Below, piece by piece: positions 1-6,625 of a DNA stretch of 6,625 nt. Every line of letters begins with the position of its first letter. The stretch's first letter is position 1. The translations under genes were made by a program, and so were the position numbers. The notes beneath the pieces were generated by a model that did not search any database, was not told where the DNA came from, and worked only from the letters and a program-made list of their open reading frames with translations. Origin of the DNA: Bacteroidales bacterium (GTDB taxonomy: Bacteria > Bacteroidota > Bacteroidia > Bacteroidales > WCHB1-69); NCBI GenBank assembly GCA_028683685.1, contig JAQUHH010000008.1, positions 12,357-18,981 on the forward strand, given 5' to 3'.

Positions 1-1289
1 TGAGTGCCCATGCTTCGCAAACCATTTATTGGTTAGATGAATTTCAAAACACCATAGACAGCGGCAACACGCTGATTGTAAACAACATAAACCAAAACAC
101 ACAATTCTATCCAAAAACTAAAAATCTTTTTTCCGGAAATTCGGTGGGTAAAACCAATCAAAGTGGCAATGGTGGCTTTATTTATACCAACAAAAAACAC
201 TACTTAGTTTTTCAAAGTTTTGAAGACATTGTTTTAGAATCCGTTCAAATATATAGCAATTCGAATGGCAACAAAACGATTGAATTGCAAGACTCTGCTG
301 GGAATTTTATAAATTCAAAAAATCACACTTTCACTATCGGGATAAATCAAGTTCAACTTAATTTCAATATTCCTAAAAACAAACGATATCGGCTTAGTGG
401 ACCCACTTTTGCTAATCTTTTTGCCAATACTGATTCGGTAAATTATCCTTACCAGATAAATGAAATTATCAGCATTGACAGCAGTTCAGCCGACAATTCA
501 CAATCGGTTTACTACTATTTTTACAATTGGAAAATTGGAAGATATTGCTATAGCCTGAATGAAGCTTTAAACGTTGAAATTCTCGATATTAATCCTCAGA
601 TTAATCCCTCTGGAACAATGATGTTATGTTCTGACATTGAGGAAATTAACATTCAAGCCGTTTCAGGAGAAGAGGCACTTTGGCAAGATTCCAGTATTTC
701 GCAAAATTACGTAGCAAATTCACCCGGAAGTTATTATGCCCAACAACAATATCTGCATTGCACTCTCAAAAGCGACACTTTGTTTCTTATTCCTTATGAA
801 ATTATGCAAGGCGATATGGAAGCAAATTGCACCCATCAGCTATGTACATTTAGTTTTAATGGAAATGGAGTTTTTCACTATTTTTGGGATTTTGGAGATG
901 GAAATAGCTCTACAGAAGCAAATCCCTGTCATCAATATGCAGATACAGGAGTTTATATCGTAAATTTATTATTGCAAAACAACTGCGATTCCATTCACAT
1001 CCAAAAGCAAATAAACATTCTTTCTTCTCAAGTTCAGGACTTTGATTTTCAAGAAATTAGACCCACTATTAATCCATTTACCAAAGGGTTTTCCATCCTA
1101 AATCTCGAACAGAAAAAATATCAATATTTTCTATTTTCGGCAGAAGGAAAAATCATCAAATTTGGAGAAACATATTCTGAAAACGAATACATTTCAATGG
1201 AAAATAATTCCAATGGTCTATATATTCTCTCTATTATTGAAAACAATACTATTTCACATTTTAAACTTGTTAAAATATCGGGAAAATAA
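1..1289 (+). CDS. Modular secreted/surface protein with PKD domain and T9SS C-terminal domain (5' partial)
   Basis: The frame is open from base 3 to the TAA at 1287-1289, so about 428 residues are visible and the N-terminus is beyond the left edge. The GTG at 144 is internal, because coding of the same style continues upstream of it. Visible residues 1-47 look like the end of an Ig-like repeat (YWLDEFQ...TQFYP). Residues 48-185 resemble a beta-sandwich module recurrent in Bacteroidota secreted proteins (GGFIY, TIELQDSAG, YYYFYNWKIG, then a Cys). Residues 190-262 are a second Ig-like stretch. Residues 270-340 are a PKD domain with YFWDFGDG at 293-300. From about 354 onward lies a T9SS sorting domain (INPF, LYILSI, FKLVK). 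By family knowledge, such domains direct export across the outer membrane, with removal of the tail and surface attachment or release. The catalytic or adhesive role cannot be told from this part. The sorting domain is somewhat divergent: it has INPF rather than PNP and ends KISGK. Confidence 0.85.
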   Translation, partial: SAHASQTIYWLDEFQNTIDSGNTLIVNNINQNTQFYPKTKNLFSGNSVGKTNQSGNGGFIYTNKKHYLVFQSFEDIVLESVQIYSNSNGNKTIELQDSAGNFINSKNHTFTIGINQVQLNFNIPKNKRYRLSGPTFANLFANTDSVNYPYQINEIISIDSSSADNSQSVYYYFYNWKIGRYCYSLNEALNVEILDINPQINPSGTMMLCSDIEEINIQAVSGEEALWQDSSISQNYVANSPGSYYAQQQYLHCTLKSDTLFLIPYEIMQGDMEANCTHQLCTFSFNGNGVFHYFWDFGDGNSSTEANPCHQYADTGVYIVNLLLQNNCDSIHIQKQINILSSQVQDFDFQEIRPTINPFTKGFSILNLEQKKYQYFLFSAEGKIIKFGETYSENEYISMENNSNGLYILSIIENNTISHFKLVKISGK

Positions 1290-1310
1290 ATAGAGGAAGG
1301 GTTCCGAATT

Positions 1311-1387
1311 GCAAAAATCTTCGATTTTGTAGCAGTTTTTTAAAAAAAACCTCGAAAAAATACAAAAATCATAGATTTTTTATTTTT
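1311..1387 (+). terminator. Possible AT-rich terminator hairpins after the secreted-protein gene
   Basis: Two look-alike small hairpins follow the stop codon at 1289. The first pairs AAAATC (1314-1319) with GATTTT (1323-1328) around a TTC loop. The second pairs AAAAATC (1364-1370) with GATTTTT (1374-1380) around ATA and runs into a T-rich tail at 1381-1387. The position is right for ending the plus-strand transcript in a convergent region. The stems are short and almost all A-T, so they would be weak, and similar hairpins arise by chance in AT-rich spacers. Confidence 0.35.
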
Positions 1388-1406
1388 CGGGAGTGCCTGA
1401 CGGCAG

Positions 1407-1460
1407 TTCGACTACGCTCACTGACCGAAACTCTTTGACTACGCTCACTGACCGAAACCC
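1407..1460. repeat. Two-copy 27-base tandem repeat
   Basis: Units 1407-1433 and 1434-1460 are adjacent and match at 25 of 27 positions; the differences are C1409/T1436 and T1432/C1459. The shared core is 22 bases, at 1410-1431 and 1437-1458, and begins GACTACGCTCACTGACC. A small hairpin, TGCC-TGAC-GGCA (1394-1405), sits just upstream. The segment is clearly more GC-rich than the surrounding spacer and does not continue either neighbouring gene. From general knowledge, short dispersed elements with a TTCGACTACGCTCA-like core are common between genes in Bacteroidota and some other phyla, so this is probably a local doubling of such an element. Its function is unknown. Confidence 0.75.
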
Positions 1461-1542
1461 GCTCAATATGCTTATAGAATTTAACTTATTTATTGCGATG
1501 CGCTTTTCGAATTACCAAACACGGAATTTTCTTGCAGTCAGT

Positions 1543-1564
1543 AAATAATTTTCTTCAATTATTT
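1543..1564 (-). terminator. Possible weak terminator hairpin at the antiporter stop codon
   Basis: An 8-base perfect inverted repeat, AAATAATT (1543-1550) and AATTATTT (1557-1564), flanks a 6-base loop. It begins at the last base of the antiporter stop codon. It could help end leftward transcription, but the stem is entirely A-T and no long T-run follows on the minus strand, so this is tentative. Confidence 0.22.
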
Positions 1565-3036
1565 CAATCATCTGGCTGAATTTTTAAACTATCGTAGACT
1601 TCAGATAAAGATTTTTGATTTTCAAACAAGATAATTAATCGATCATCTTCTTGAATTATCGTAGATCCCTGGGGAGAGAAAAATGCTTTATTCCGATTAA
1701 TTAAAGCAATGCTGGAATTTTTCGGAAAATCCAAATCCACAATCTTCCTACCTACTGGAAAAGAACTGGCAGGCACATCAATTTCAATCATTTGATTTGC
1801 TGCATATTCTGTCATAAACAAATCTACTGCCGAGCGTTTTTTCACTTTATATGGCAAGGCAACGCGGAACCATTTTGCAAACAAAGAGATCGTTGAACCT
1901 TGAATTAGCACAGAAGTAAGTGAAATGAAAAATACAATATTAAAAATCATATCTGCTTTTGCGATGCCAGCAAGCAAAGGATAGGTGGCAAAAACAATAG
2001 GAACTGCGCCTCTGAGTCCGACCCACGAAATATAGAGTCTTCTTCTTAATTTCATTTTAAATGGAATTAAGCTTATAAAAACGCTAACAGGTCGCGCTAC
2101 AAGCATTAAAAACAGTGCTATTAACATTCCAATTCCGCTCACTTCAACAATTTGCGAAGGAACAACCAATAAACCAAGAGTTAAAAACAAAACAATCTGC
2201 ATTAACCAAGCCATCCCATCAAAAGATTTCAGAATGGCTTTTTTATGTAATAATTCATGATTTCCAACATAAACACCAGAAATATAAACAGCCAAAAATC
2301 CGTTTCCACCCACATAATCGGTTGCCGAAAATATTACAAACATTAATGCCATCACCAAAACTGGATATAATCCTTCATAGTCGAGCGAAATTTTATTAAT
2401 GACAGTTTTGCTCAACCATCCAAAAAACAGACCCAGCACTGCTCCCAAAAACATTTGCTTTAGAAAAAGAGGAATAACAGTCCAAAAGCTCATATCAGGA
2501 TAAACAATCAAACTTAAGAAGGAAATCGTCAATACATACGCCATTGGGTCGTTGCTTCCGCTTTCAAACTCTAAAGTAGGTCGTAAATTACTTTTCAGGG
2601 CCAGTTTTTTCGACCTTAAAATTGAAAAGACGGCGGCGGCATCCGTAGACGAAACAATAGATCCCAAAAGCAAAGCTTCATATATCGTAAAATCAGTAAG
2701 CCAATAGACAAACATTCCAAGAGTGACAGCTGTTAGCAGCACCCCTAAGGTGGATAGGGAAAAGCCCATCCACATAATTGGCTTTACAGCTTTCCAATCG
2801 GTGTCTAATCCTCCCGAAAATAATATAACATTTAAAGAGACAATTCCTATAAATTGAGCAATCCGAAAATCACTAAAACGAATTCCTCCGATTCCCTCAG
2901 AACCTGCTAACATTCCAACGCCAAGGAATAAAACAAGAATTGGAACCCCAAAACGAAACGAAGCTTTACCAGCGATAATACTTATTATTAAAAGCAGTGA
3001 TCCTACCAATAAAATATTTTCAATAGATAAATTCAT
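1564..3036 (-). CDS. nhaP2: NhaP2/CvrA-type cation (K+ or Na+)/H+ antiporter, CPA1 family, with RCK_C domain
   Basis: This is a 490-residue inner-membrane protein. Residues 1-390 are a series of hydrophobic segments of the sodium/hydrogen exchanger fold, and residues about 414-486 form a cytoplasmic RCK_C (TrkA-C) domain. Family signatures are plain: FSGGLDTDW (73-81), SSTDAAAVFSILRSK (129-143), and FESGSNDPMA (157-166), whose Asn162-Asp163 pair is the expected ion-binding and proton-exchange site. SWVGLRGAVPI (337-347) carries the conserved Arg342. By family, it exchanges cytoplasmic K+ or Na+ for protons; the RCK_C domain probably senses a ligand or ion state. Which cation is carried cannot be decided here. 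E. coli CvrA is longer (near 580 residues) because of an extra C-terminal domain that this protein lacks. The ATG at 3034-3036 begins the first membrane segment cleanly and is preceded directly by a purine stretch AGAAGAGA. It lies 96 bases after clpB on the same strand and probably has its own promoter. Confidence 0.92.
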   Translation of the reverse strand: MNLSIENILLVGSLLLIISIIAGKASFRFGVPILVLFLGVGMLAGSEGIGGIRFSDFRIAQFIGIVSLNVILFSGGLDTDWKAVKPIMWMGFSLSTLGVLLTAVTLGMFVYWLTDFTIYEALLLGSIVSSTDAAAVFSILRSKKLALKSNLRPTLEFESGSNDPMAYVLTISFLSLIVYPDMSFWTVIPLFLKQMFLGAVLGLFFGWLSKTVINKISLDYEGLYPVLVMALMFVIFSATDYVGGNGFLAVYISGVYVGNHELLHKKAILKSFDGMAWLMQIVLFLTLGLLVVPSQIVEVSGIGMLIALFLMLVARPVSVFISLIPFKMKLRRRLYISWVGLRGAVPIVFATYPLLAGIAKADMIFNIVFFISLTSVLIQGSTISLFAKWFRVALPYKVKKRSAVDLFMTEYAANQMIEIDVPASSFPVGRKIVDLDFPKNSSIALINRNKAFFSPQGSTIIQEDDRLIILFENQKSLSEVYDSLKIQPDD

Positions 3037-3062
3037 TCTCTTCTATTCGTTCGTAACGGGGA

Positions 3063-3070
3063 CAAATATA
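3063..3070 (-). promoter_or_regulatory. Bacteroidota-type -7 promoter box for the antiporter gene
   Basis: On the minus strand this octamer reads TATATTTG, an exact match to the Bacteroidota sigma-A -7 consensus TAnnTTTG. It lies 26 bases upstream of the antiporter ATG, which would give a short leader of roughly 20 bases. I see no clear TTG at the expected -33 distance, so the call rests on the -7 box and its position. It suggests the antiporter can be transcribed separately from clpB. Confidence 0.5.
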
Positions 3071-3132
3071 CAAAAAACCATCGAATTATTAAGACATCAG
3101 GGTATTTGATTTATTTTTCTTTTCAAAAAAAC

Positions 3133-5730
3133 TTAATTTCGAGTATAAAAAACAAATAAATCATCAATCACATCCAAGACCGTTATCTTGTTTTTTTCGA
3201 CTTTGCCAGCAAGTATCATTTTGGATAATTCATTGAGAACTTCTTTTTGGAAAACTCGTTTTAACGGACGTGCTCCATATTGTGGCTGATAACCAAGTTC
3301 GGACAATTTTTCCATTGCATAATCGGTCATTTCCAATTCAATATCATTTTCTTTTAGCATACTATTCAGGTGATTAAACTGTATTTTTACAATTTCCCTA
3401 ATCTCACTTCTACTCAATGGTTTAAACATAATTATTTCGTCAATACGATTCAAAAATTCGGGTCGTAAAGTACGACGAACAATTTCCATTACCTCTTCTT
3501 TGGTTCTATATAAAACTTGTTCGTTATTATAATCGTCTAAATCTTTAAAATTTTCTTGAATTTCGGAAGCTCCCATATTGGAAGTCATGATAATAATGGT
3601 GTTTTTAAAATCGGCAATTCTCCCTTTATTATCCGTTAAACGTCCATCATCAAGCACTTGCAATAAAATATTGAACACATCAGGATGTGCTTTTTCTATT
3701 TCATCGAGCAATATAACCGAATAGGGTTTTCTTCGCACTTTTTCGGTTAATTGTCCCCCTTCGTCGTATCCCACGTATCCTGGAGGCGCACCAATCAAGC
3801 GAGAAACGGAATGACGTTCTTGATATTCGCTCATATCAATTCTGACCAAAGCATGTTCGGTATTGAAAAGATATTCGGCCAAAGCTTTTGCCAATTCTGT
3901 TTTCCCGACGCCTGTCGTTCCCAAAAAGATAAACGAACCAATGGGACGTTTGCTGTCCTGCAATCCGGCACGACTTCGGCGAATTGAGTTGGCAATGCCT
4001 TCGATGGCTTCATCTTGTCCCACCACCCGTTTGTGCAATTCTGCTTCGAGATGTAAAAGTTTTTCGATTTCACTTTGCAACATTCTCGTAACCGGGATTC
4101 CTGTCCAACGAGCCACAATTTCCGCAATTTCATCGGTTCCCACCTCTTCGTTTACCATTGCACTATCCTTCTGAACTTCCGTAAGTTTTTGTTTCATCGT
4201 GTCGATGTCGGTTTCTGCAGTACGGATTTTCCCATATCGTAACTCGGCTACTAGACCATAATTTCCGTTGCGTTCTGCCTGTTCCGCTTCGAGTTTAAAC
4301 TGCTCAATATCTCGTTTTTTATTTTGTATATCATTTATAATATCTCTTTCTGACTGCCATTTTGCACGAAGCTCATTTCTTTTTTCTGATAACTGAGAGA
4401 TTTCAATATTTAAAGCTTCTAGTTTTGGCTCATCTTTTTCACGTTTAATGGCTTCGCGTTCAATTTCAAGTTGACGAATTCGACGTTCTATCTCATCCAA
4501 TTCCTCGGGCAATGAATTAATTTCCAGACGCAATTTTGCCGCTGCTTCATCAATCAAGTCGATGGCTTTATCGGGCAAAAACCGATCGGAAATATAACGT
4601 TGCGACAAATCAACGGCAGCAATAATGGCTTCATCTTTAATACGCACCTGATGATGATTTTCGTATTTCTCTTTCAATCCACGAAGAATAGAAATCGCAC
4701 TTAGACGGTCGGGTTCATCAACCATAACCACCTGAAAACGACGCTCTAATGCTTTGTCATTTTCGAAATATTTTTGATATTCTTTTAACGTAGTGGCACC
4801 AATTGCTCTCAAGTCGCCACGAGCCAAAGCTGGTTTTAGAATATTTGCAGCATCCATCGCTCCTTCAGAAGCTCCGGCCCCCACCAAAGTGTGAATTTCG
4901 TCAATAAACAAAATAACTTCTCCATCCGAATTCATCACCTCTTTGATCACGCTTTTCAAACGTTCTTCAAATTCGCCTTTGTATTTTGCACCGGCAATCA
5001 AAGAACCCATATCCAAAGAATACAACTGTTTGGATTTTAGATTTTCGGGCACATCACCACTGATAATCCGATGGGCTAAACCTTCTGCTATGGCTGTTTT
5101 ACCAACACCGGGTTCGCCAATTAGAATGGGATTATTTTTGGTACGACGCGTTAAAATTTGCAATAATCTTCGAATCTCATCGTCTCTGCCAATCACTGGA
5201 TCTAGTTTTCCAAGGGCAGCCATGTCGTTCAAATTACGAGCATATTTATTGAGAGAATTATAATTTTCATCTGCCGACTGCGAATCTACCTTGCTTCCTT
5301 TTCGCATTTCGGTAATAGCCGCTTTTAAACCTCCAAAATTCACTCCTTGATCCTTCAACATTTTGGCAACGACGTCTCCAGAATCAAAAATCCCCAACAA
5401 CAGATGTTCAACCGACACAAACTCATCCCCCATTTCGGTCATCAACGACAAAGCTTTCTGCAATACTTTATTTGAAGGGCTCGATAAATACTGCGAACTT
5501 CCTCCACTTACTTTTGGAAATGAAGTCAGCTGTTTTTCTAAAAGTTGTCGGAAAACTGCTGGATTAATGTTCGATTTTTTCAATAAAAATGGAATTACAT
5601 TATCATCTTTTGCCAGCATAGCCAACATTATGTGCGTAGGCTCAATTTGCTGATGCTGATTGGCCAGAGCTAAAGTTTGAGCTTCCTGAATAATTTCTTG
5701 AGACTTGGTGGTAAACTTATCAAAATTCAT
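3133..5730 (-). CDS. clpB: ATP-dependent disaggregase ClpB (Hsp100/AAA+)
   Basis: At 865 residues this is a full-length ClpB (E. coli ClpB has 857). It is a cytosolic hexamer that pulls proteins out of aggregates together with DnaK/DnaJ/GrpE. Order: double Clp-N domain (1-145); first AAA+ module with Walker A GEPGVGKT (205-212), pore-loop KYKG (249-252), Walker B ILFIDE (273-278) and arginine fingers Arg330-Arg331; coiled-coil middle domain (about 405-525) with the NYGLVAELRYGKI motif; second AAA+ module with Walker A GTTGVGKT (604-611), pore-loop GYVG (651-654), Walker B ILLDE (673-677), arginine finger Arg762 and sensor-2 GAR (819-821). The middle domain, and the lack of a ClpP-binding IGF loop, separate it from ClpA and ClpC. 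All catalytic residues look intact. The ATG at 5728-5730 matches the family N-terminus (MNFDKFTTKSQE). No strong ribosome binding site precedes it, as is usual in this phylum. Confidence 0.98.
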   Translation of the reverse strand: MNFDKFTTKSQEIIQEAQTLALANQHQQIEPTHIMLAMLAKDDNVIPFLLKKSNINPAVFRQLLEKQLTSFPKVSGGSSQYLSSPSNKVLQKALSLMTEMGDEFVSVEHLLLGIFDSGDVVAKMLKDQGVNFGGLKAAITEMRKGSKVDSQSADENYNSLNKYARNLNDMAALGKLDPVIGRDDEIRRLLQILTRRTKNNPILIGEPGVGKTAIAEGLAHRIISGDVPENLKSKQLYSLDMGSLIAGAKYKGEFEERLKSVIKEVMNSDGEVILFIDEIHTLVGAGASEGAMDAANILKPALARGDLRAIGATTLKEYQKYFENDKALERRFQVVMVDEPDRLSAISILRGLKEKYENHHQVRIKDEAIIAAVDLSQRYISDRFLPDKAIDLIDEAAAKLRLEINSLPEELDEIERRIRQLEIEREAIKREKDEPKLEALNIEISQLSEKRNELRAKWQSERDIINDIQNKKRDIEQFKLEAEQAERNGNYGLVAELRYGKIRTAETDIDTMKQKLTEVQKDSAMVNEEVGTDEIAEIVARWTGIPVTRMLQSEIEKLLHLEAELHKRVVGQDEAIEGIANSIRRSRAGLQDSKRPIGSFIFLGTTGVGKTELAKALAEYLFNTEHALVRIDMSEYQERHSVSRLIGAPPGYVGYDEGGQLTEKVRRKPYSVILLDEIEKAHPDVFNILLQVLDDGRLTDNKGRIADFKNTIIIMTSNMGASEIQENFKDLDDYNNEQVLYRTKEEVMEIVRRTLRPEFLNRIDEIIMFKPLSRSEIREIVKIQFNHLNSMLKENDIELEMTDYAMEKLSELGYQPQYGARPLKRVFQKEVLNELSKMILAGKVEKNKITVLDVIDDLFVFYTRN

Positions 5731-5939
5731 AATATTATTTTTTGTGTTCTATTATTGATAATCAAAAAGCTATCCTAAAAAAAGAACAAAAACATAAAAC
5801 TCTGGATATTAGCAAGTTAAATTTTAACAAAAAATGAAAGACTGACATAATGTCATAACAACCAAAAGATTAAAGAACAATTTGTCAGGAAAGGGAGTTG
5901 GTGAATTATCAAAATTATATTTATATCATTTTTTCATAA
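5731..5939 (-). promoter_or_regulatory. clpB upstream region, promoter not resolved
   Basis: This AT-rich leader should hold the clpB promoter. No CIRCE element (inverted TTAGCACTC) is visible, and no classic sigma-32 promoter. An exact -7 match TAATTTTG lies on the minus strand at 5910-5917, but it has no TTG at -33 and would imply a leader of about 170 bases. Nearer the gene are only imperfect -7-like strings, such as TATG followed by five T and G at 5787-5796. A short palindrome, TTGAT-A-ATCAA (5755-5765), lies 25 bases before the ATG. I see no open frame of note here. Confidence 0.4.
5843..5855. promoter_or_regulatory. 13-base palindrome, possible operator upstream of clpB
   Basis: TGACAT (5843-5848) and ATGTCA (5850-5855) form a perfect inverted repeat around one central A, 113-125 bases upstream of the clpB ATG. 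The shape fits a site for a dimeric DNA-binding regulator. It could equally be a chance palindrome, and I cannot name a regulator that binds it. It is too short to be a convincing RNA hairpin. Confidence 0.35.
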
Positions 5940-5978
5940 AAGAGAGGAACAAAGCAAACACTGCCTTATTCCTCTCTT
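5940..5978 (-). terminator. Hairpin terminator of the right-hand T9SS cargo gene
   Basis: A 10-base perfect inverted repeat, AAGAGAGGAA (5940-5949) and TTCCTCTCTT (5969-5978), encloses a 19-base loop that could pair further with a bulge. It lies about 40 bases past the stop codon of the gene at 6019. On the minus strand the second arm runs into a short T-run (CTCTCTTTTATG). The fit to a leftward terminator is good, though the loop is long and the T-run short. It would insulate clpB from read-through. Confidence 0.65.
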
Positions 5979-6018
5979 AAACTTAAATCGAGTATTCAGT
6001 TAATTTGATGGCAAGAAT

Positions 6019-6625
6019 TTATCTTTTCATCAATTTCTGATAAAAGCTTCGATTTCCGTTTTGAACATTAATAAAATAGACTCCAGAAGTCCAAGCAGAA
6101 GAATTTATATCCAGCTTTTTTGATTCATTAATTATTTGTTCGGTTTCAAACACTTTTCGTCCACTAACATCATAGATCACAATATTTGCATTTCCAATCA
6201 ATTCTGGGAAAACAATACTAAAACTTTCCTCTGCTGGATTTGGCAGAATCAAAATTTGGTTTGCTTGCGAATTTTCATCAATGCCAACGCAATTAACCAC
6301 TGTAATAGGTTGCGTTACAGAGGAATCGCATCCATTTAACGAATAAGTATAACGAATTGGATAGGTTCCTAACCCAATGGCAGGATTAAACCAAGTGCCG
6401 CTAACTCCCGTTCCAGAATAACTTCCTGTTCCGCCGGTTGGCAGCCCAGAACCTCCCGCCAATTCAAAAGCAGCCGTTTGCAAACAAACAGTATCTTCGG
6501 GCAAAACAAAAATGGCTATTGGATATTCATTCACCATAACCGTAACCGAGGAAGTATTAGTACACGCATTCATTCCAGTAACGGTAACGGTATAAACTGT
6601 TGTTTGGGAAGGACTTACAACAATT
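6019..6625 (-). CDS. Secreted T9SS cargo protein with Ig-like modules and type A sorting domain (5' partial)
   Basis: The frame is open through the right edge: codons before the ATG at 6573 read IVVSPSQTTVYTVTVTG, a typical Ig-like repeat strand, so that ATG is internal and 201 residues are visible. Residues 1-35 are the end of an Ig-like repeat (TVTVTGMNACTNTSSVTVMV). Residues 40-110 are another module, rich in Gly, Ser and Thr (GGTGSYSGTGVSGTWFNPAIGLGTYPIRYTY...GC), common in Bacteroidota surface proteins. Residues 124-201 are a textbook type A T9SS C-terminal domain: LPNPAEESFSI, IVIYDVSGRKVF, SGVYFINV and the terminal KLMKR. By family knowledge, the tail targets the protein to the T9SS translocon and is then removed. 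The functional domain lies outside the window, so only secretion can be stated. TAA occupies 6019-6021, and a hairpin terminator follows. Confidence 0.9.
   Translation of the reverse strand, partial: IVVSPSQTTVYTVTVTGMNACTNTSSVTVMVNEYPIAIFVLPEDTVCLQTAAFELAGGSGLPTGGTGSYSGTGVSGTWFNPAIGLGTYPIRYTYSLNGCDSSVTQPITVVNCVGIDENSQANQILILPNPAEESFSIVFPELIGNANIVIYDVSGRKVFETEQIINESKKLDINSSAWTSGVYFINVQNGNRSFYQKLMKR

Noticed and set aside
144..146. GTG as the start of the left secreted-protein gene
   Set aside because: The same frame is open to the window edge and encodes a plausible Ig-like segment upstream, so the true start is outside the window.
1407..1460. CRISPR array
   Set aside because: The copies are directly adjacent with only a few bases between the shared cores, so there are no spacers, and no cas genes are nearby.
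2115..2399. Plus-strand open frame inside the antiporter gene
   Set aside because: It is antisense to conserved membrane segments and has no family features or start context.
3751..5653. Several open frames of about 80-105 codons on the plus strand, and one on the minus strand in another frame, inside clpB
   Set aside because: They overlap the fully conserved clpB coding sequence, have no recognisable domains, and are expected shadows of its codon bias.
3133..5730. ClpA or ClpC rather than ClpB
   Set aside because: The long coiled-coil middle domain with the AELRYGKI motif and the absence of a ClpP-binding IGF-type loop mark it as ClpB.
5755..5765. TTGAT-A-ATCAA palindrome close to the clpB start as an operator
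   Set aside because: It has only five AT-rich base pairs per arm and is likely to occur by chance in such sequence, so it is noted only within the leader description.
6571..6573. ATG as the start of the right T9SS cargo gene
   Set aside because: The 17 codons upstream continue a recognisable Ig-like repeat in frame to the edge, and no signal peptide follows the ATG.

Overview
This window looks like ordinary chromosomal DNA from a member of the Bacteroidota. The base composition is AT-rich. Two of the four genes encode secreted proteins with the C-terminal sorting domain of the type IX secretion system (T9SS), which is confined to that phylum. The one convincing promoter element is a Bacteroidota-style -7 box (TAnnTTTG), and strong Shine-Dalgarno sequences are absent. 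I cannot name a genus.

Layout from left to right: (1) the 3' part of a plus-strand gene for a modular secreted or surface protein, cut by the left edge and ending at 1289; (2) a 274-base convergent intergenic region with AT-rich hairpins and a two-copy tandem repeat at 1407-1460; (3) a minus-strand CPA1-family cation/proton antiporter of the NhaP2/CvrA type with a C-terminal RCK_C domain (1564-3036); (4) after a 96-base gap holding a probable promoter, a complete minus-strand clpB disaggregase gene (3133-5730); (5) a 288-base intergenic region with a 13-base palindrome upstream of clpB and a hairpin terminator; (6) the 3' part of a second minus-strand T9SS cargo gene, cut by the right edge (6019-6625).

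The genes do not form a pathway. ClpB is a cytosolic stress chaperone and the antiporter is an inner-membrane ion-homeostasis protein. They share strand and spacing, and both fit general stress physiology, but the antiporter seems to have its own promoter. The flanking T9SS cargo proteins are separate units, and their N-terminal functional domains lie outside the window. I found no RNA gene, insertion sequence, CRISPR array or defence cassette, and no convincing undescribed system. The points most worth a second look are the palindrome upstream of clpB and the tandem repeat between the convergent genes.
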